DNA of 10,053 nt from Euryarchaeota archaeon UBA226. GTDB taxonomy: Archaea; Thermoplasmatota; Poseidoniia; Poseidoniales; Poseidoniaceae. The first letter of the stretch is position 1. Each line of letters begins with the position of its first letter. The notes under the pieces are model-generated. The model did no database searches and was not told where the DNA came from. It saw nothing but the letters and a program-made list of their open reading frames with translations. The position numbers were made by a program, and so were the translations under genes. Positions 1 to 6,726 of this stretch are shown in pieces. The stretch lies in NCBI GenBank assembly GCA_002505935.1, contig DAWL01000056.1, forward strand, positions 1 to 10,053, read 5' to 3'.

Positions 1-735
1 GATTTCTGTGATTGGCATTATGGTGTGCATAATTCGTATTGCTATACTATGGAGATAGGAAATAATTTCCACGAACATCCAGATGACATCGACCACATTT
101 CTGTGCGCAATGTTGGTGTCGCATTCTACATGATTGAGATTGCAGACAACCCTAGAGAGCGAGCAGACCTAGAGATTGCAGGTATGCCACAGAAGCAGCA
201 TATCATGCTTCCAGACAATGTTTCAGTTCCAGATAATGGACCAATTCCAATCGATATCTGTGTTGACCGTTTCTTCCCATGGTCAAATAATAGCAATGTC
301 AGCCACGTGATGTACAGAACGCTATCTCCAAACCGTCAACAAACCGAATATGGCCCAAGAGAATGGAGTACTGAGCCATGGTCGCACGTAGGACTCATGG
401 ATACTGAAGAGGGGTGCCTTCTACTGGATGGTTCCAATGGGACTAGGATAAGAGCGGAAGTTCCGGTACCAGACGATATGACCGGTGAATTACACTACAA
501 ATCCATGTTAGGTACCCTGTCAGGAGCCTTCCCTTACACCTACCCTGCTGATAGCAAATATCACGTATTGGAGTTCCCTTATCGAGCACCATTTGGTGAC
601 TTTGCATCTGGAATAATGTTGTTCGCAATCGTTGCAGCCGCTGTTTGGGGTGGCTTAGGATTGTCTTTGAGGTTGATGCTGAAGGATCCGGAGGAAGTGG
701 CAGGCATTCCTGATATTGTCATTGATGGTGATTAG
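1..735 (+). CDS. Membrane-anchored M14-type zinc carboxypeptidase, C-terminal part (5' end outside window)
   Basis: The reading frame is open from the first base, so this is the 3' end of a longer gene; the GTG at 25 is probably internal. The visible 244 residues begin in what looks like the end of an M14 (carboxypeptidase A-like) catalytic domain. A DWHYG stretch at residues 4-8 leads to YTMEIG at 15-20, where Glu18 fits the family's catalytic glutamate, followed by an F-x3-P pattern. The zinc ligands would lie upstream and are not visible. Residues about 65-195 form an unrecognised, probably beta-rich extracellular domain. A hydrophobic helix at about 201-227 and an acidic 17-residue tail indicate a C-terminal membrane anchor with the enzyme outside the cell. 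M14 enzymes remove C-terminal amino acids from peptides. The stop codon abuts the start of the NSS transporter, implying one operon. The M14 assignment rests on a short stretch and is moderately sure; the anchor is clear. Confidence 0.7.
   Translation, partial: DFCDWHYGVHNSYCYTMEIGNNFHEHPDDIDHISVRNVGVAFYMIEIADNPRERADLEIAGMPQKQHIMLPDNVSVPDNGPIPIDICVDRFFPWSNNSNVSHVMYRTLSPNRQQTEYGPREWSTEPWSHVGLMDTEEGCLLLDGSNGTRIRAEVPVPDDMTGELHYKSMLGTLSGAFPYTYPADSKYHVLEFPYRAPFGDFASGIMLFAIVAAAVWGGLGLSLRLMLKDPEEVAGIPDIVIDGD
727..732 (+). promoter_or_regulatory. Shine-Dalgarno for the NSS transporter
   Basis: GGTGAT lies at the very end of the upstream peptidase gene, three bases before the ATG at 736. It matches the archaeal anti-SD complement (GGAGGTGATC type). 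It supports the ATG at 736 as the start and coupled translation of the two genes. Confidence 0.5.
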
Positions 736-2433
736 ATGACGAAATCAGATCAGTTCAGTGGCCGATTAGGCCTAATTTTTGCTTCGATAGGGGCTGCAAT
801 TGGAACCGGCAACATCTGGAGATTTCCCCGTATGGTGGGAGCCAATGACGGTGGAACATTCCTGATTCCTTGGTTGATTTTCCTCTTTGTGTGGTCTATT
901 CCACTGGTAATTGCTGAATTCGCACTTGGTAAGCGCTCTAGAACAGGTACGATCGGTACTTTCCGAATTTTCGGAGGTAAGAGCTTCGCTTGGATGGGCC
1001 TTTGGACTGCTTGGATTTCAACCGCTATCGGGTTCTACTATGCTATTGTAGCAGGTTGGTGCCTCAATTACTTCAGGCTAGGATTCACTGGAGGCTTGAC
1101 GGATATCGATACCGCTGAAGTGTGGAATAACTTCTTGCAATCAGGTAGCCAAGTCATCTTCTTCCAATTCCTTGTCATTCTCATCACAGTTCTCGCAATC
1201 TGGAAGGGTGCAAAGGCCATTGAGAAAGTCAATGTCATCATGATGACGAGCCTCTTCGTGTTGCTGTTCTTGGCTCTCTTCCTTTCATTGTGGATGGATA
1301 TGGAAGATGGTAGTCTGGACGGATTCCTATTCATGTTCACCGTCGATGCCAGCCAACTCAGTGATCCGAAAATCTGGATAAATGGTTTATCGCAATCAGC
1401 ATGGTCATGTTCAGCAGGAATGGGAATGGCGATTACCTATGCTGTGTATATGCGCAAGGACGAGGATACAGTTCTCAACGCATTCACCATGGGTCTTGCC
1501 AACAATAGTATCTCAATCATCGCAGGATTGACAGTTCTTTCAGCAATCTTTGCTGTAGAGGCTGACCCGATTGCTACAGTTTCTCAGGGCTCATCAGCAA
1601 TCACCTTCCTAGCGTTGCCGAGCGTCTTTGCTCAAGCCCCCGGGGGCGCAATCGGTTCTTGGATGATGATGTGGGTCTTCTTCCTCGCCTTGACATTCGC
1701 AGCATTGACCAGCATGATTTCAACAGTTGAACTCTGTGTGCGAAACTTCGTTGATCACGGCTATGAGAGAAACCGCGCAGTTGGAATCACTGCTTCGATG
1801 ATTTTCATCCTTGGTCTTCCAAGTGCAGTTCTTTGGATTGAGTTCGGAGGAGACGATATCGCTTTCCCACAGTTCCTAGAAGTGCAGGACCACATTTGGG
1901 GATACGGCCTGATGTTCAGCGGTCTTTTCATTGCAATAACAATCTGGAAGTATGGATATCTAAGGTGGAGAAGCGCTGTTGAAGCCGGTGAAGGACAACC
2001 AGGTCTTGCTGGTTATCTCAAGCAGGGAGTATCAGCATTCAGAGATGATTTCATCAACACAGGAGACAATGACATGTGGGTTGGGCGTTGGTGGGACGTA
2101 ATCATGTACATCGCCTTCCCAGTTCTGTTCTCAGTCTTGATGTTGTCATACTTCATCGACTTAGTAAACAATGTTGAGGACCCTTGGAACCCCGGAAACC
2201 CCCATGGAATCACCATTATCTTCCTGTTTTGGTTTGTTGTAGCGGCACTCTTCCTATTGCTCAACAAATATCTGGTTGCTAGGCCTTTATTCCGAAATGT
2301 TCCCGAAGGTGCAGAGTGCGATATTTCGCTGTTGCCTGGCGGGGATGATGAGCTAATTGTTCTAGTCGGCGAGACAGCGCCGGGATGGGAGCACCTCGGT
2401 AATTCAGACGTATTGGAAGCAGAAGTTGCCTGA
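736..2433 (+). CDS. Sodium-dependent NSS (SNF) family amino-acid transporter
   Basis: This is a 565-residue membrane protein with about 12 hydrophobic helices and the LeuT-fold hallmarks of the neurotransmitter:sodium symporter family. TM1 carries the unwound segment and GNIWRFP at residues 25-31; Asn26 and Arg29 match the Na1-site Asn and the extracellular-gate Arg of LeuT. TM6 has the glycine-rich break SAGMGMAITY at 226-235. TM8 has AALTS at 322-326, matching the LeuT Na2-site Ala-x-x-Thr-Ser. Family members import amino acids or related amines using the Na+ gradient; the substrate cannot be read here. A hydrophilic, acidic C-terminal tail of about 45 residues follows TM12 and is longer than in LeuT. 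The start directly follows the TAG of the peptidase gene and has an SD, so co-expression is likely. A link to uptake of amino acids released by that peptidase is inference. Confidence 0.93.
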   Translation: MTKSDQFSGRLGLIFASIGAAIGTGNIWRFPRMVGANDGGTFLIPWLIFLFVWSIPLVIAEFALGKRSRTGTIGTFRIFGGKSFAWMGLWTAWISTAIGFYYAIVAGWCLNYFRLGFTGGLTDIDTAEVWNNFLQSGSQVIFFQFLVILITVLAIWKGAKAIEKVNVIMMTSLFVLLFLALFLSLWMDMEDGSLDGFLFMFTVDASQLSDPKIWINGLSQSAWSCSAGMGMAITYAVYMRKDEDTVLNAFTMGLANNSISIIAGLTVLSAIFAVEADPIATVSQGSSAITFLALPSVFAQAPGGAIGSWMMMWVFFLALTFAALTSMISTVELCVRNFVDHGYERNRAVGITASMIFILGLPSAVLWIEFGGDDIAFPQFLEVQDHIWGYGLMFSGLFIAITIWKYGYLRWRSAVEAGEGQPGLAGYLKQGVSAFRDDFINTGDNDMWVGRWWDVIMYIAFPVLFSVLMLSYFIDLVNNVEDPWNPGNPHGITIIFLFWFVVAALFLLLNKYLVARPLFRNVPEGAECDISLLPGGDDELIVLVGETAPGWEHLGNSDVLEAEVA

Positions 2434-2502
2434 TTCCTTGATTTGCTTGGTATCAAAGCGCATGACTGATGAACAGGCAGCCAACGCCGACATCTGAATC
2501 AG

Positions 2503-3006
2503 ATGTTGCTCATCGTCAAAATCTTGATTTGGGCTCTGGCCATTTCTCTGGTTCTGATTCCTTTAGTGCGTTGGTTTTGGAAGCGCTGGGATTCTCCTGA
2601 CAAGGAGACATTAGAGTATCTTGAGGAACTTAAGGAAGAAGAGCGTGAACGCCAAGTCTGGAGAGAGGCTGAGCAATATGATGCCGCCGTTCAGGAGATG
2701 CAGAAGACTTGGACCAAGAGTCCAGAGACAGTCGCTCCCACTCAGGATGAAAAGCAGGCAGCGATGGCTGCCTTAATCGATGAAGCAAGCGCTGAGATGG
2801 TAATGTCTGATGAAGATGAGAAAGTAGGCCCATCAGCACCTCCAGATCCAGTAGCAGCAGCCGCAGCAAAGAAGCAAACCCCTTCTGAAAACACTCGAGA
2901 ATTAGTGGAGGCTGTTTCATCCGATGCAGATGACATCGGAAAAGGAGCAGATTGGAAGCCAGAACGGCCCAGTGGACCGGATGATTGGTCTGAGGCTCAA
3001 TGGTAG
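2503..3006 (+). CDS. Single-pass membrane protein with cytoplasmic coiled coil, function unknown
   Basis: I do not recognise the family of this 167-residue protein. It starts with one hydrophobic helix (about residues 3-25) followed by a Trp/Arg/Lys cluster (23-29), which by the positive-inside rule places the remainder in the cytoplasm. Residues about 33-68 are very rich in Glu, Lys and Arg with regular Leu/Tyr/Val spacing and look like a coiled coil. The rest is Ala/Pro/Asp/Glu-rich and probably disordered, including a short poly-Ala run (about 117-122), and ends in a Trp-containing acidic tail. The gene lies 69 bases after the NSS transporter on the same strand and may be co-transcribed. 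No SD precedes the ATG. Small single-helix accessory subunits are known for some bacterial NSS transporters (MetS with MetP in Corynebacterium), so a partner role is possible, but the resemblance is only architectural. Confidence 0.75.
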   Translation: MLLIVKILIWALAISLVLIPLVRWFWKRWDSPDKETLEYLEELKEEERERQVWREAEQYDAAVQEMQKTWTKSPETVAPTQDEKQAAMAALIDEASAEMVMSDEDEKVGPSAPPDPVAAAAAKKQTPSENTRELVEAVSSDADDIGKGADWKPERPSGPDDWSEAQW

Positions 3007-3071
3007 GAATCCCGTTTTCTTGTGCGCTGGCAACGGTAGTATTGATGGTAGGATGGCCTCGCCATTAATGC

Positions 3072-4394
3072 ATGGAGCGACCTAGAGGTACCCGAGACTT
3101 CGGTGTGACAGAGATGTCACGTCGTCTTGCTCTGGAGAATCTATTGGAGGCGCAAGCGCGCTGTTCTGGCTATCGTAGAGTGGCAACTCCAGCATTTGAA
3201 TCACTGGAATTGTTCACCGCAAAGAGTGGCCCGGGAGTGGTTGGTCAATTGTATGCATTCGAGGACAAAGGCGGTCGCAAGTTGACGCTCAGGCCTGAGT
3301 TGACCGCTCCAGTCATGCGCGCAGTAGCCAGTGAATTCCGGCAGGATTCGAAACCATTGCGTCTGTCATATTACGGGCCATGTTATCGCTATGAGGAGTT
3401 CAAAACTGGAAGATACCGCGAGTTTTGGCAGTACGGCACAGAACTGATTGGCTCATCCGGACCTCTTGCCGAAGCGGAGATTCTTGCTCTTGCAGTATCC
3501 ATGCTAGATGCTACAGGTCTTGTTGATTGGCGGTTCAAGGTAGGTAATGTGGGAGTCTTGAGATCTGTTCTAAGTGCTCTGCAAATCAGCGATGAGATTA
3601 CTGATGGAGCCGGAGAGTCTCAGATGGCCGGAGTCATGCGGTTGTTGGACAAAGGAGACATGCAAGGCTTGGAGGATATGCTGTCCAATGAACAGGCAAC
3701 ACTCTTGAGTTCTTTAGCACAACTTGAGGGTGGTCCCGAAGTCATCGAACAAGCACGTTCTCTTCTCGGTAGCATAGAAGGAATCGATTTGAGTCCCTTG
3801 GATGAATTGGCCAGCAGTATCGAGGCGTTGTCCATACTTGCACCAGCTCCACCTAGCCTATTGGTGGACTTGACAGTCGCTCGTGGATTGGATTACTACA
3901 CAGGAATCGTCTTCGAGGCAGAAGTTCCTGAACTCGGTGGAGAAGGACAGGTATTGGGAGGCGGAACTTACCGCTTGCTACACCTCTTTGGATTGGAGGA
4001 ACTCGATCCTTGTTGTGGATTTGGTCTTGGTTTCGACAGAGTACTACTCGCTCTACAAAAACAGGCTGAAAGATTAGGAAGAACCGAGGTAGTCCCAGGA
4101 GAAGATTCTGGGCCAGCAACTGTAGCGGTCATTCCCTTCAAAGTTCCAGCCAACGAGGTACTTCCTTTGGTATCAAGAATCAGAAGTGCGGGCGAGCGAT
4201 GTGTTCTCGAATTGCGTAGTCGCAAATTAGGCAAGTCTCTTTCTTGGGCTGATAATATTGGAGCCTCGCTAGCGATAATCATCGGTCCTGAAGACCTTGC
4301 CAAGAACCAGTGTTCGGTCAAGAGGCTCTCTGATGGAGAACAGGTCTCCTGCAGTGTTGAAGAAATTCTTCAGACGCTTGAACAACTGCGTTGA
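3072..4394 (+). CDS. hisS: Histidyl-tRNA synthetase
   Basis: This class II aminoacyl-tRNA synthetase charges tRNA-His with histidine in the cytoplasm. The 440-residue length is normal. The N-terminus has the typical RGTRDF at residues 5-10. Motif 2 spans about 97-130, with YRYEEF and GRYREFWQ. The HisRS-specific histidine-binding motif RGLDYYTG is at 271-278, its Arg271 corresponding to the catalytic arginine of bacterial enzymes. Motif 3 is GFGLGFDRV at 316-324. Residues about 350-440 form the C-terminal anticodon-binding domain. The ATG at 3072 places RGTRDF at the expected distance from the N-terminus. There is no SD, but a weak TATA-like TAGTATTGA at 3037-3045 sits about 31 bases upstream, consistent with a short-leader or leaderless transcript. 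The stop codon ends one base before the end of the convergent secreted-protein gene. Confidence 0.97.
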   Translation: MERPRGTRDFGVTEMSRRLALENLLEAQARCSGYRRVATPAFESLELFTAKSGPGVVGQLYAFEDKGGRKLTLRPELTAPVMRAVASEFRQDSKPLRLSYYGPCYRYEEFKTGRYREFWQYGTELIGSSGPLAEAEILALAVSMLDATGLVDWRFKVGNVGVLRSVLSALQISDEITDGAGESQMAGVMRLLDKGDMQGLEDMLSNEQATLLSSLAQLEGGPEVIEQARSLLGSIEGIDLSPLDELASSIEALSILAPAPPSLLVDLTVARGLDYYTGIVFEAEVPELGGEGQVLGGGTYRLLHLFGLEELDPCCGFGLGFDRVLLALQKQAERLGRTEVVPGEDSGPATVAVIPFKVPANEVLPLVSRIRSAGERCVLELRSRKLGKSLSWADNIGASLAIIIGPEDLAKNQCSVKRLSDGEQVSCSVEEILQTLEQLR

Positions 4395-5219
4395 TTATTC
4401 CTTGCGCTTCTTGAGGGTGACTGCACCTGCAGCGGCTGCTGCCATCGCCAACATCATGGTGAATCCGGGAGTATCTTCACCATCGCCACCGTCCTCCTCG
4501 CCGATTGTGAATCCCTTTTCCCAACTTGCCTCATCTATGGGCCACTCAACGGTTGAATTGTTTCCAAGGTAGAGCCTGAACAGAGCCTCTTCTCCACTTC
4601 CACCCGGATTAAGCCATGTTCCATCTTGCTTATCTCCGATTATCGTCATTTCAAAGCGAACCTGAAGATTGTTTGAACTATCCTCGAATTCTAGGTAATC
4701 TGGATTCACCGCGTCATTGAGTTGCACATTGTTCATTCCGTCGGATAGGGAGGGGTACTCTTTGCGGAAGAATTCGGAAGTGCCTCTGTACAAGGATAGA
4801 TTGAGATTCTCGCAATTTCCATTGTTTGAACCAGAGCAACCTTCCTGTCCATTTGCCCAATGTCCACCTAATTCTAGTTGGATGCTACCACCAAATACAC
4901 CATCAGAAGATAGTAGGAATGCAGTTTCTAATTTAGGATCCATATCGCACCAGATATCGATATCGAGAGTACCAGTTTTCCTGTATTCTTCGAGGTATGG
5001 CTCCTCTTCAGAGGCTCCGTTGCCTTCGGTATCATTGTCGTTGAAATGGTTCCAACAATCTCCTCCATCAGAGTATATTCTCATCGTAGTATTTCCTTCA
5101 CGAGGCTGCTCAGGGTCTTCGTCAGAAGATTGCTGCATTGTAACTACAGAAGGTTCAGCAGTTGCTGGTACCAACACCAGCAAACACATCAACATAGAGA
5201 TGGCTATTGCGCTCCGCAT
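4395..5219 (-). CDS. Secreted acidic protein with PGF-CTERM-like sorting tail
   Basis: From the ATG at 5219 this is a 274-residue protein. It opens with a signal peptide (MRSAIAIS, then a hydrophobic core to about residue 19, with an ATA-type cleavage site near 21). The mature part is acidic, Asn/Ser/Gly-rich and probably beta-rich, with several N-glycosylation sequons (NTT, NDT, NLS, NNS/NST) and scattered cysteines. It ends with an acidic Gly/Asp/Glu linker, then TPGF, a hydrophobic Ala-rich helix and KKRKE. That tripartite tail resembles the PGF-CTERM signal recognised by archaeosortase A in other euryarchaea, predicting removal of the tail and lipid attachment at the cell surface. I do not recognise the central domain. 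The frame is open to a TTG at 5285 and has another ATG at 5252, but 5219 gives the cleanest signal peptide and fits the TATA-like element at 5260-5267. Confidence 0.8.
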   Translation of the reverse strand: MRSAIAISMLMCLLVLVPATAEPSVVTMQQSSDEDPEQPREGNTTMRIYSDGGDCWNHFNDNDTEGNGASEEEPYLEEYRKTGTLDIDIWCDMDPKLETAFLLSSDGVFGGSIQLELGGHWANGQEGCSGSNNGNCENLNLSLYRGTSEFFRKEYPSLSDGMNNVQLNDAVNPDYLEFEDSSNNLQVRFEMTIIGDKQDGTWLNPGGSGEEALFRLYLGNNSTVEWPIDEASWEKGFTIGEEDGGDGEDTPGFTMMLAMAAAAAGAVTLKKRKE

Positions 5220-5259
5220 GTATGTATCTGACAGCCGCTGTGCTATCACCATTACGATT

Positions 5260-5267
5260 CCAAAATA
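5260..5267 (-). promoter_or_regulatory. Putative TATA box for the secreted-protein gene
   Basis: On the minus strand the bases read TATTTTGG, about 45 bases upstream of the ATG at 5219. With the usual archaeal spacing of about 26 bases, transcription would begin near 5238, giving a leader of about 19 bases. This argues against the TTG at 5285 and the ATG at 5252. No experimental support; judged by position and composition only. Confidence 0.35.
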
Positions 5268-5268
5268 A

Positions 5269-5288
5269 GACGCAAAAAGACGCAAAAA
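5269..5288 (-). terminator. T-rich tandem 10-bp repeat after ftsZ, probable terminator
   Basis: Directly after the ftsZ TGA the minus strand reads TTTTTGCGTC twice in perfect tandem, then continues TTATTTTGG. Archaeal transcription commonly stops at runs of T without needing a hairpin, so two T5 tracts right after the stop codon suit a terminator for ftsZ. The following AT-rich stretch overlaps the proposed promoter of the next gene. Confidence 0.5.
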
Positions 5289-6473
5289 TCAGTCAAATCT
5301 TTGGAAATGAGCCTTTCCACCGCCACTACTTCTCTTTTGGCGGGTCAACTTCAGTGCCTCTCCCAATTTGTCTGGTTCCATCTTTGGATCTCTCAACTTG
5401 TCACCACCGACACCGGTGATTATTGCCATCACTTTGATCGTATCTCCAAAGCCAGGGTCTTGCCTTGCACCCCAAATGACATGAGCATCTTCACTCACCT
5501 TGGCGGTCAATAGATCGACCACTTGACTCGCTGCTTCTAGAGTCATGTATGGTCCACCCGTAACGTGAATCAATACTCCAGTTGCTCCTGAGATGTCAAT
5601 GTCCAGTAATGGATGGTTGAGGGCTTCATGAACTACTTCTTCTGCACCGCGATCGCTCTCTCCGTAGAGCATCATGGTGACTCCTCCATTGCCCATTATC
5701 GTACGAACATCCGCGAAGTCTAGATTGATTAGACTGGGCAAGGTAATGGTCTCAACGATTCCCTTGACGATTTCAGCGACTAATTGGTCCATTATTGAGA
5801 ATGCTTCATCCAATGGTAGATTGGGTACGTAGTGTAGTAGTCGATTGTTGTCCAATACCAGTACTGCATCAGCAGTTCGGCGTAGTGCTTCTAATCCTTC
5901 AAGCGCCCTTTGCATTCTTTGTCTGCGCTCAACATGGAATGGAGTAGTGACGATTCCAACTACCAAGGCTCCAGCAGCCTTTGCTTCCTCAGCGACAATT
6001 GGACAGATTCCGGTTCCAGAACCTCCGCCCATTCCGCTGGCGATGAAAACTAAATCCGCTCCAGAGACGATACGCTTGATCATTTCACGTCCTGCCTCGG
6101 CACAACGCCTTCCAGTTGAGGGGTCTCCACCAGCACCCAGTCCACGGGTAATGTGCTTGCCCACCAATAATTTCTGTAGAGCGCGAGTATGGTCGAGGTG
6201 TTGCTTGTCGGTATTTATTGCAACGGTTACAGCGCCTTCGACTCCAAGATGGGTAATACGATTGAGAGTATTGTTTCCACTTCCTCCACAACCGATGATG
6301 AGTATCCTTGGATCGGGTACATCGAAACCACGCAGTTGGCCATCTAATAGGGCAGTGCCTCCTTTGACGTCACCTTCCACATCTTTGCGTAGTTCTTCGA
6401 CTAATTCGTTGAACTGCCTACCGTGAGCCGATATGGAGGTCCCATCCTCCCCGTGTGTTGCACGGTCTTGCAT
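5289..6473 (-). CDS. ftsZ: Cell division GTPase FtsZ
   Basis: This tubulin-family GTPase polymerises into the ring that drives archaeal cell division. Counting from the ATG at 6473 the protein has 394 residues. The GTP-binding N-terminal domain begins with DPRILIIGCGGSGNN at about 54-68. The tubulin signature GMGGGSGTG is at 147-155. DNNRLL is at 208-213, and the T7 synergy loop NLDFAD, with its catalytic aspartates, is at 250-255. The C-terminal domain includes VIWGAR at 332-337 and TGV at 353-355, and a short basic Gly-rich tail follows. Whether it is FtsZ1 or FtsZ2 cannot be decided by eye. The frame is open upstream to a GTG at 6566 and an ATG at 6506. I prefer 6473 because a purine-rich GGGGATAGGG precedes it, a TATA-like box fits it, and the upstream residues are not FtsZ-like. 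About 50 residues still precede the GTPase core. Confidence 0.96.
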   Translation of the reverse strand: MQDRATHGEDGTSISAHGRQFNELVEELRKDVEGDVKGGTALLDGQLRGFDVPDPRILIIGCGGSGNNTLNRITHLGVEGAVTVAINTDKQHLDHTRALQKLLVGKHITRGLGAGGDPSTGRRCAEAGREMIKRIVSGADLVFIASGMGGGSGTGICPIVAEEAKAAGALVVGIVTTPFHVERRQRMQRALEGLEALRRTADAVLVLDNNRLLHYVPNLPLDEAFSIMDQLVAEIVKGIVETITLPSLINLDFADVRTIMGNGGVTMMLYGESDRGAEEVVHEALNHPLLDIDISGATGVLIHVTGGPYMTLEAASQVVDLLTAKVSEDAHVIWGARQDPGFGDTIKVMAIITGVGGDKLRDPKMEPDKLGEALKLTRQKRSSGGGKAHFQRFD

Positions 6474-6507
6474 CCCTATCCCCGAGTTGCCCAACGCCGT
6501 TCCCATC

Positions 6508-6515
6508 AGTATTAA
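6508..6515 (-). promoter_or_regulatory. Weak TATA-like element upstream of ftsZ
   Basis: The minus strand reads TTAATACT here. With archaeal spacing it would place the transcript start near 6486, about 13 bases before the ATG at 6473. It is a weak match chosen mainly by position, and would exclude the GTG at 6566 and the ATG at 6506 as starts if real. Confidence 0.28.
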
Positions 6516-6589
6516 CCATGATGCTTGATGAAGAAGCGCGCATGAGGGTTTTGAGACCCCCGTCACAGGTCCAATGTTGTTGTTGACAA

Positions 6590-6600
6590 GGGTTAAACCC
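6590..6600 (+). promoter_or_regulatory. TATA-like element for tRNA-Tyr inside an 11-bp inverted repeat
   Basis: GGGTTAAACCC is an inverted repeat around a central A. Its TTAAA core is centred 29 bases before the first base of tRNA-Tyr, where an archaeal TATA box is expected. The symmetry could also allow weak divergent transcription toward ftsZ, though that would give a long leader of over 90 bases. Confidence 0.45.
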
Positions 6601-6623
6601 CGAAGGCCGGTGCAACGGTACGC

Positions 6624-6723
6624 CCTCGCTTAGCTCAGTTGGTAGAGCACCTGACTGTAGTTGGAAAAACACACGTCTCTAGCAGACATCAGGGAGTCCC
6701 CGGTTCAAGTCCGGGAGCGAGGA
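6624..6723 (+). tRNA. tRNA-Tyr (GTA) with intron
   Basis: A full cloverleaf can be folded by hand. The acceptor stem CCTCGCT (6624-6630) pairs perfectly with AGCGAGG (6716-6722). The D stem is GCTC/GAGC, the anticodon stem CCTGA (6650-6654) pairs with TCAGG (6689-6693), and the T stem CCCGG/CCGGG encloses loop TTCAAGT. The anticodon is GTA at 6657-6659, so it reads tyrosine codons. The C1:G72 pair with discriminator A73 (6723) is the identity set of archaeal and eukaryotic tRNA-Tyr, which differs from the bacterial G1:C72. The variable region is five bases, as expected for archaeal tRNA-Tyr, which lacks the long bacterial arm. CCA is not encoded. A 27-base intron interrupts the anticodon loop after position 37. 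Confidence 0.97.
6661..6687 (+). other. 27-nt bulge-helix-bulge intron in tRNA-Tyr
   Basis: The intron sits at the canonical 37/38 site. The exon-intron junctions fold into a complete BHB motif for the tRNA splicing endonuclease. A central 4-bp helix forms between CTGT (6655-6658) and GCAG (6682-6685, one G-U pair). A 3-nt bulge AGT (6659-6661) is cut after G6660, and a 3-nt bulge ACA (6686-6688) is cut after C6687. The outer helix is the anticodon stem. An intron-internal helix pairs TGGA (6662-6665) with TCTA (6678-6681). Joining the exons restores a 7-base anticodon loop, C-T-GTA-G-A. Confidence 0.93.
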
Positions 6724-6726
6724 CCT

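Noticed and set aside
2013..2456. Minus-strand open frame (147 codons) opposite the end of the NSS transporter
   Set aside because: Shadow of the transporter's C-terminal helices; no promoter, SD or domain.
2462..2497. Tiny open frame (11 codons) before the single-pass membrane protein, considered as a leader peptide
   Set aside because: It has no SD, no regulatory residue run and no attenuator-like hairpins. It is short enough to be chance.
4430..4445. Repetitive GCAGCGGCTGCTGCC-like stretch considered as a microsatellite
   Set aside because: It encodes the Ala-rich hydrophobic helix of the sorting tail on the minus strand and is not an exact repeat.
4297..4572. Plus-strand open frame spanning the hisS end and the convergent gene
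   Set aside because: It overlaps hisS out of frame and then runs antisense to the PGF-CTERM tail; its Ala/Pro/Ser run comes from the opposite strand's poly-Ala helix.
4717..5268. Plus-strand open frame (183 codons) opposite the secreted protein
   Set aside because: The minus-strand frame has a signal peptide, sequons and a C-terminal sorting tail. The plus frame shows no coherent features.
5845..6426. Long plus-strand open frame (193 codons) opposite ftsZ
   Set aside because: It is the shadow of a strongly conserved gene. The translation is Ser/Pro/Arg-rich with no recognisable domain.
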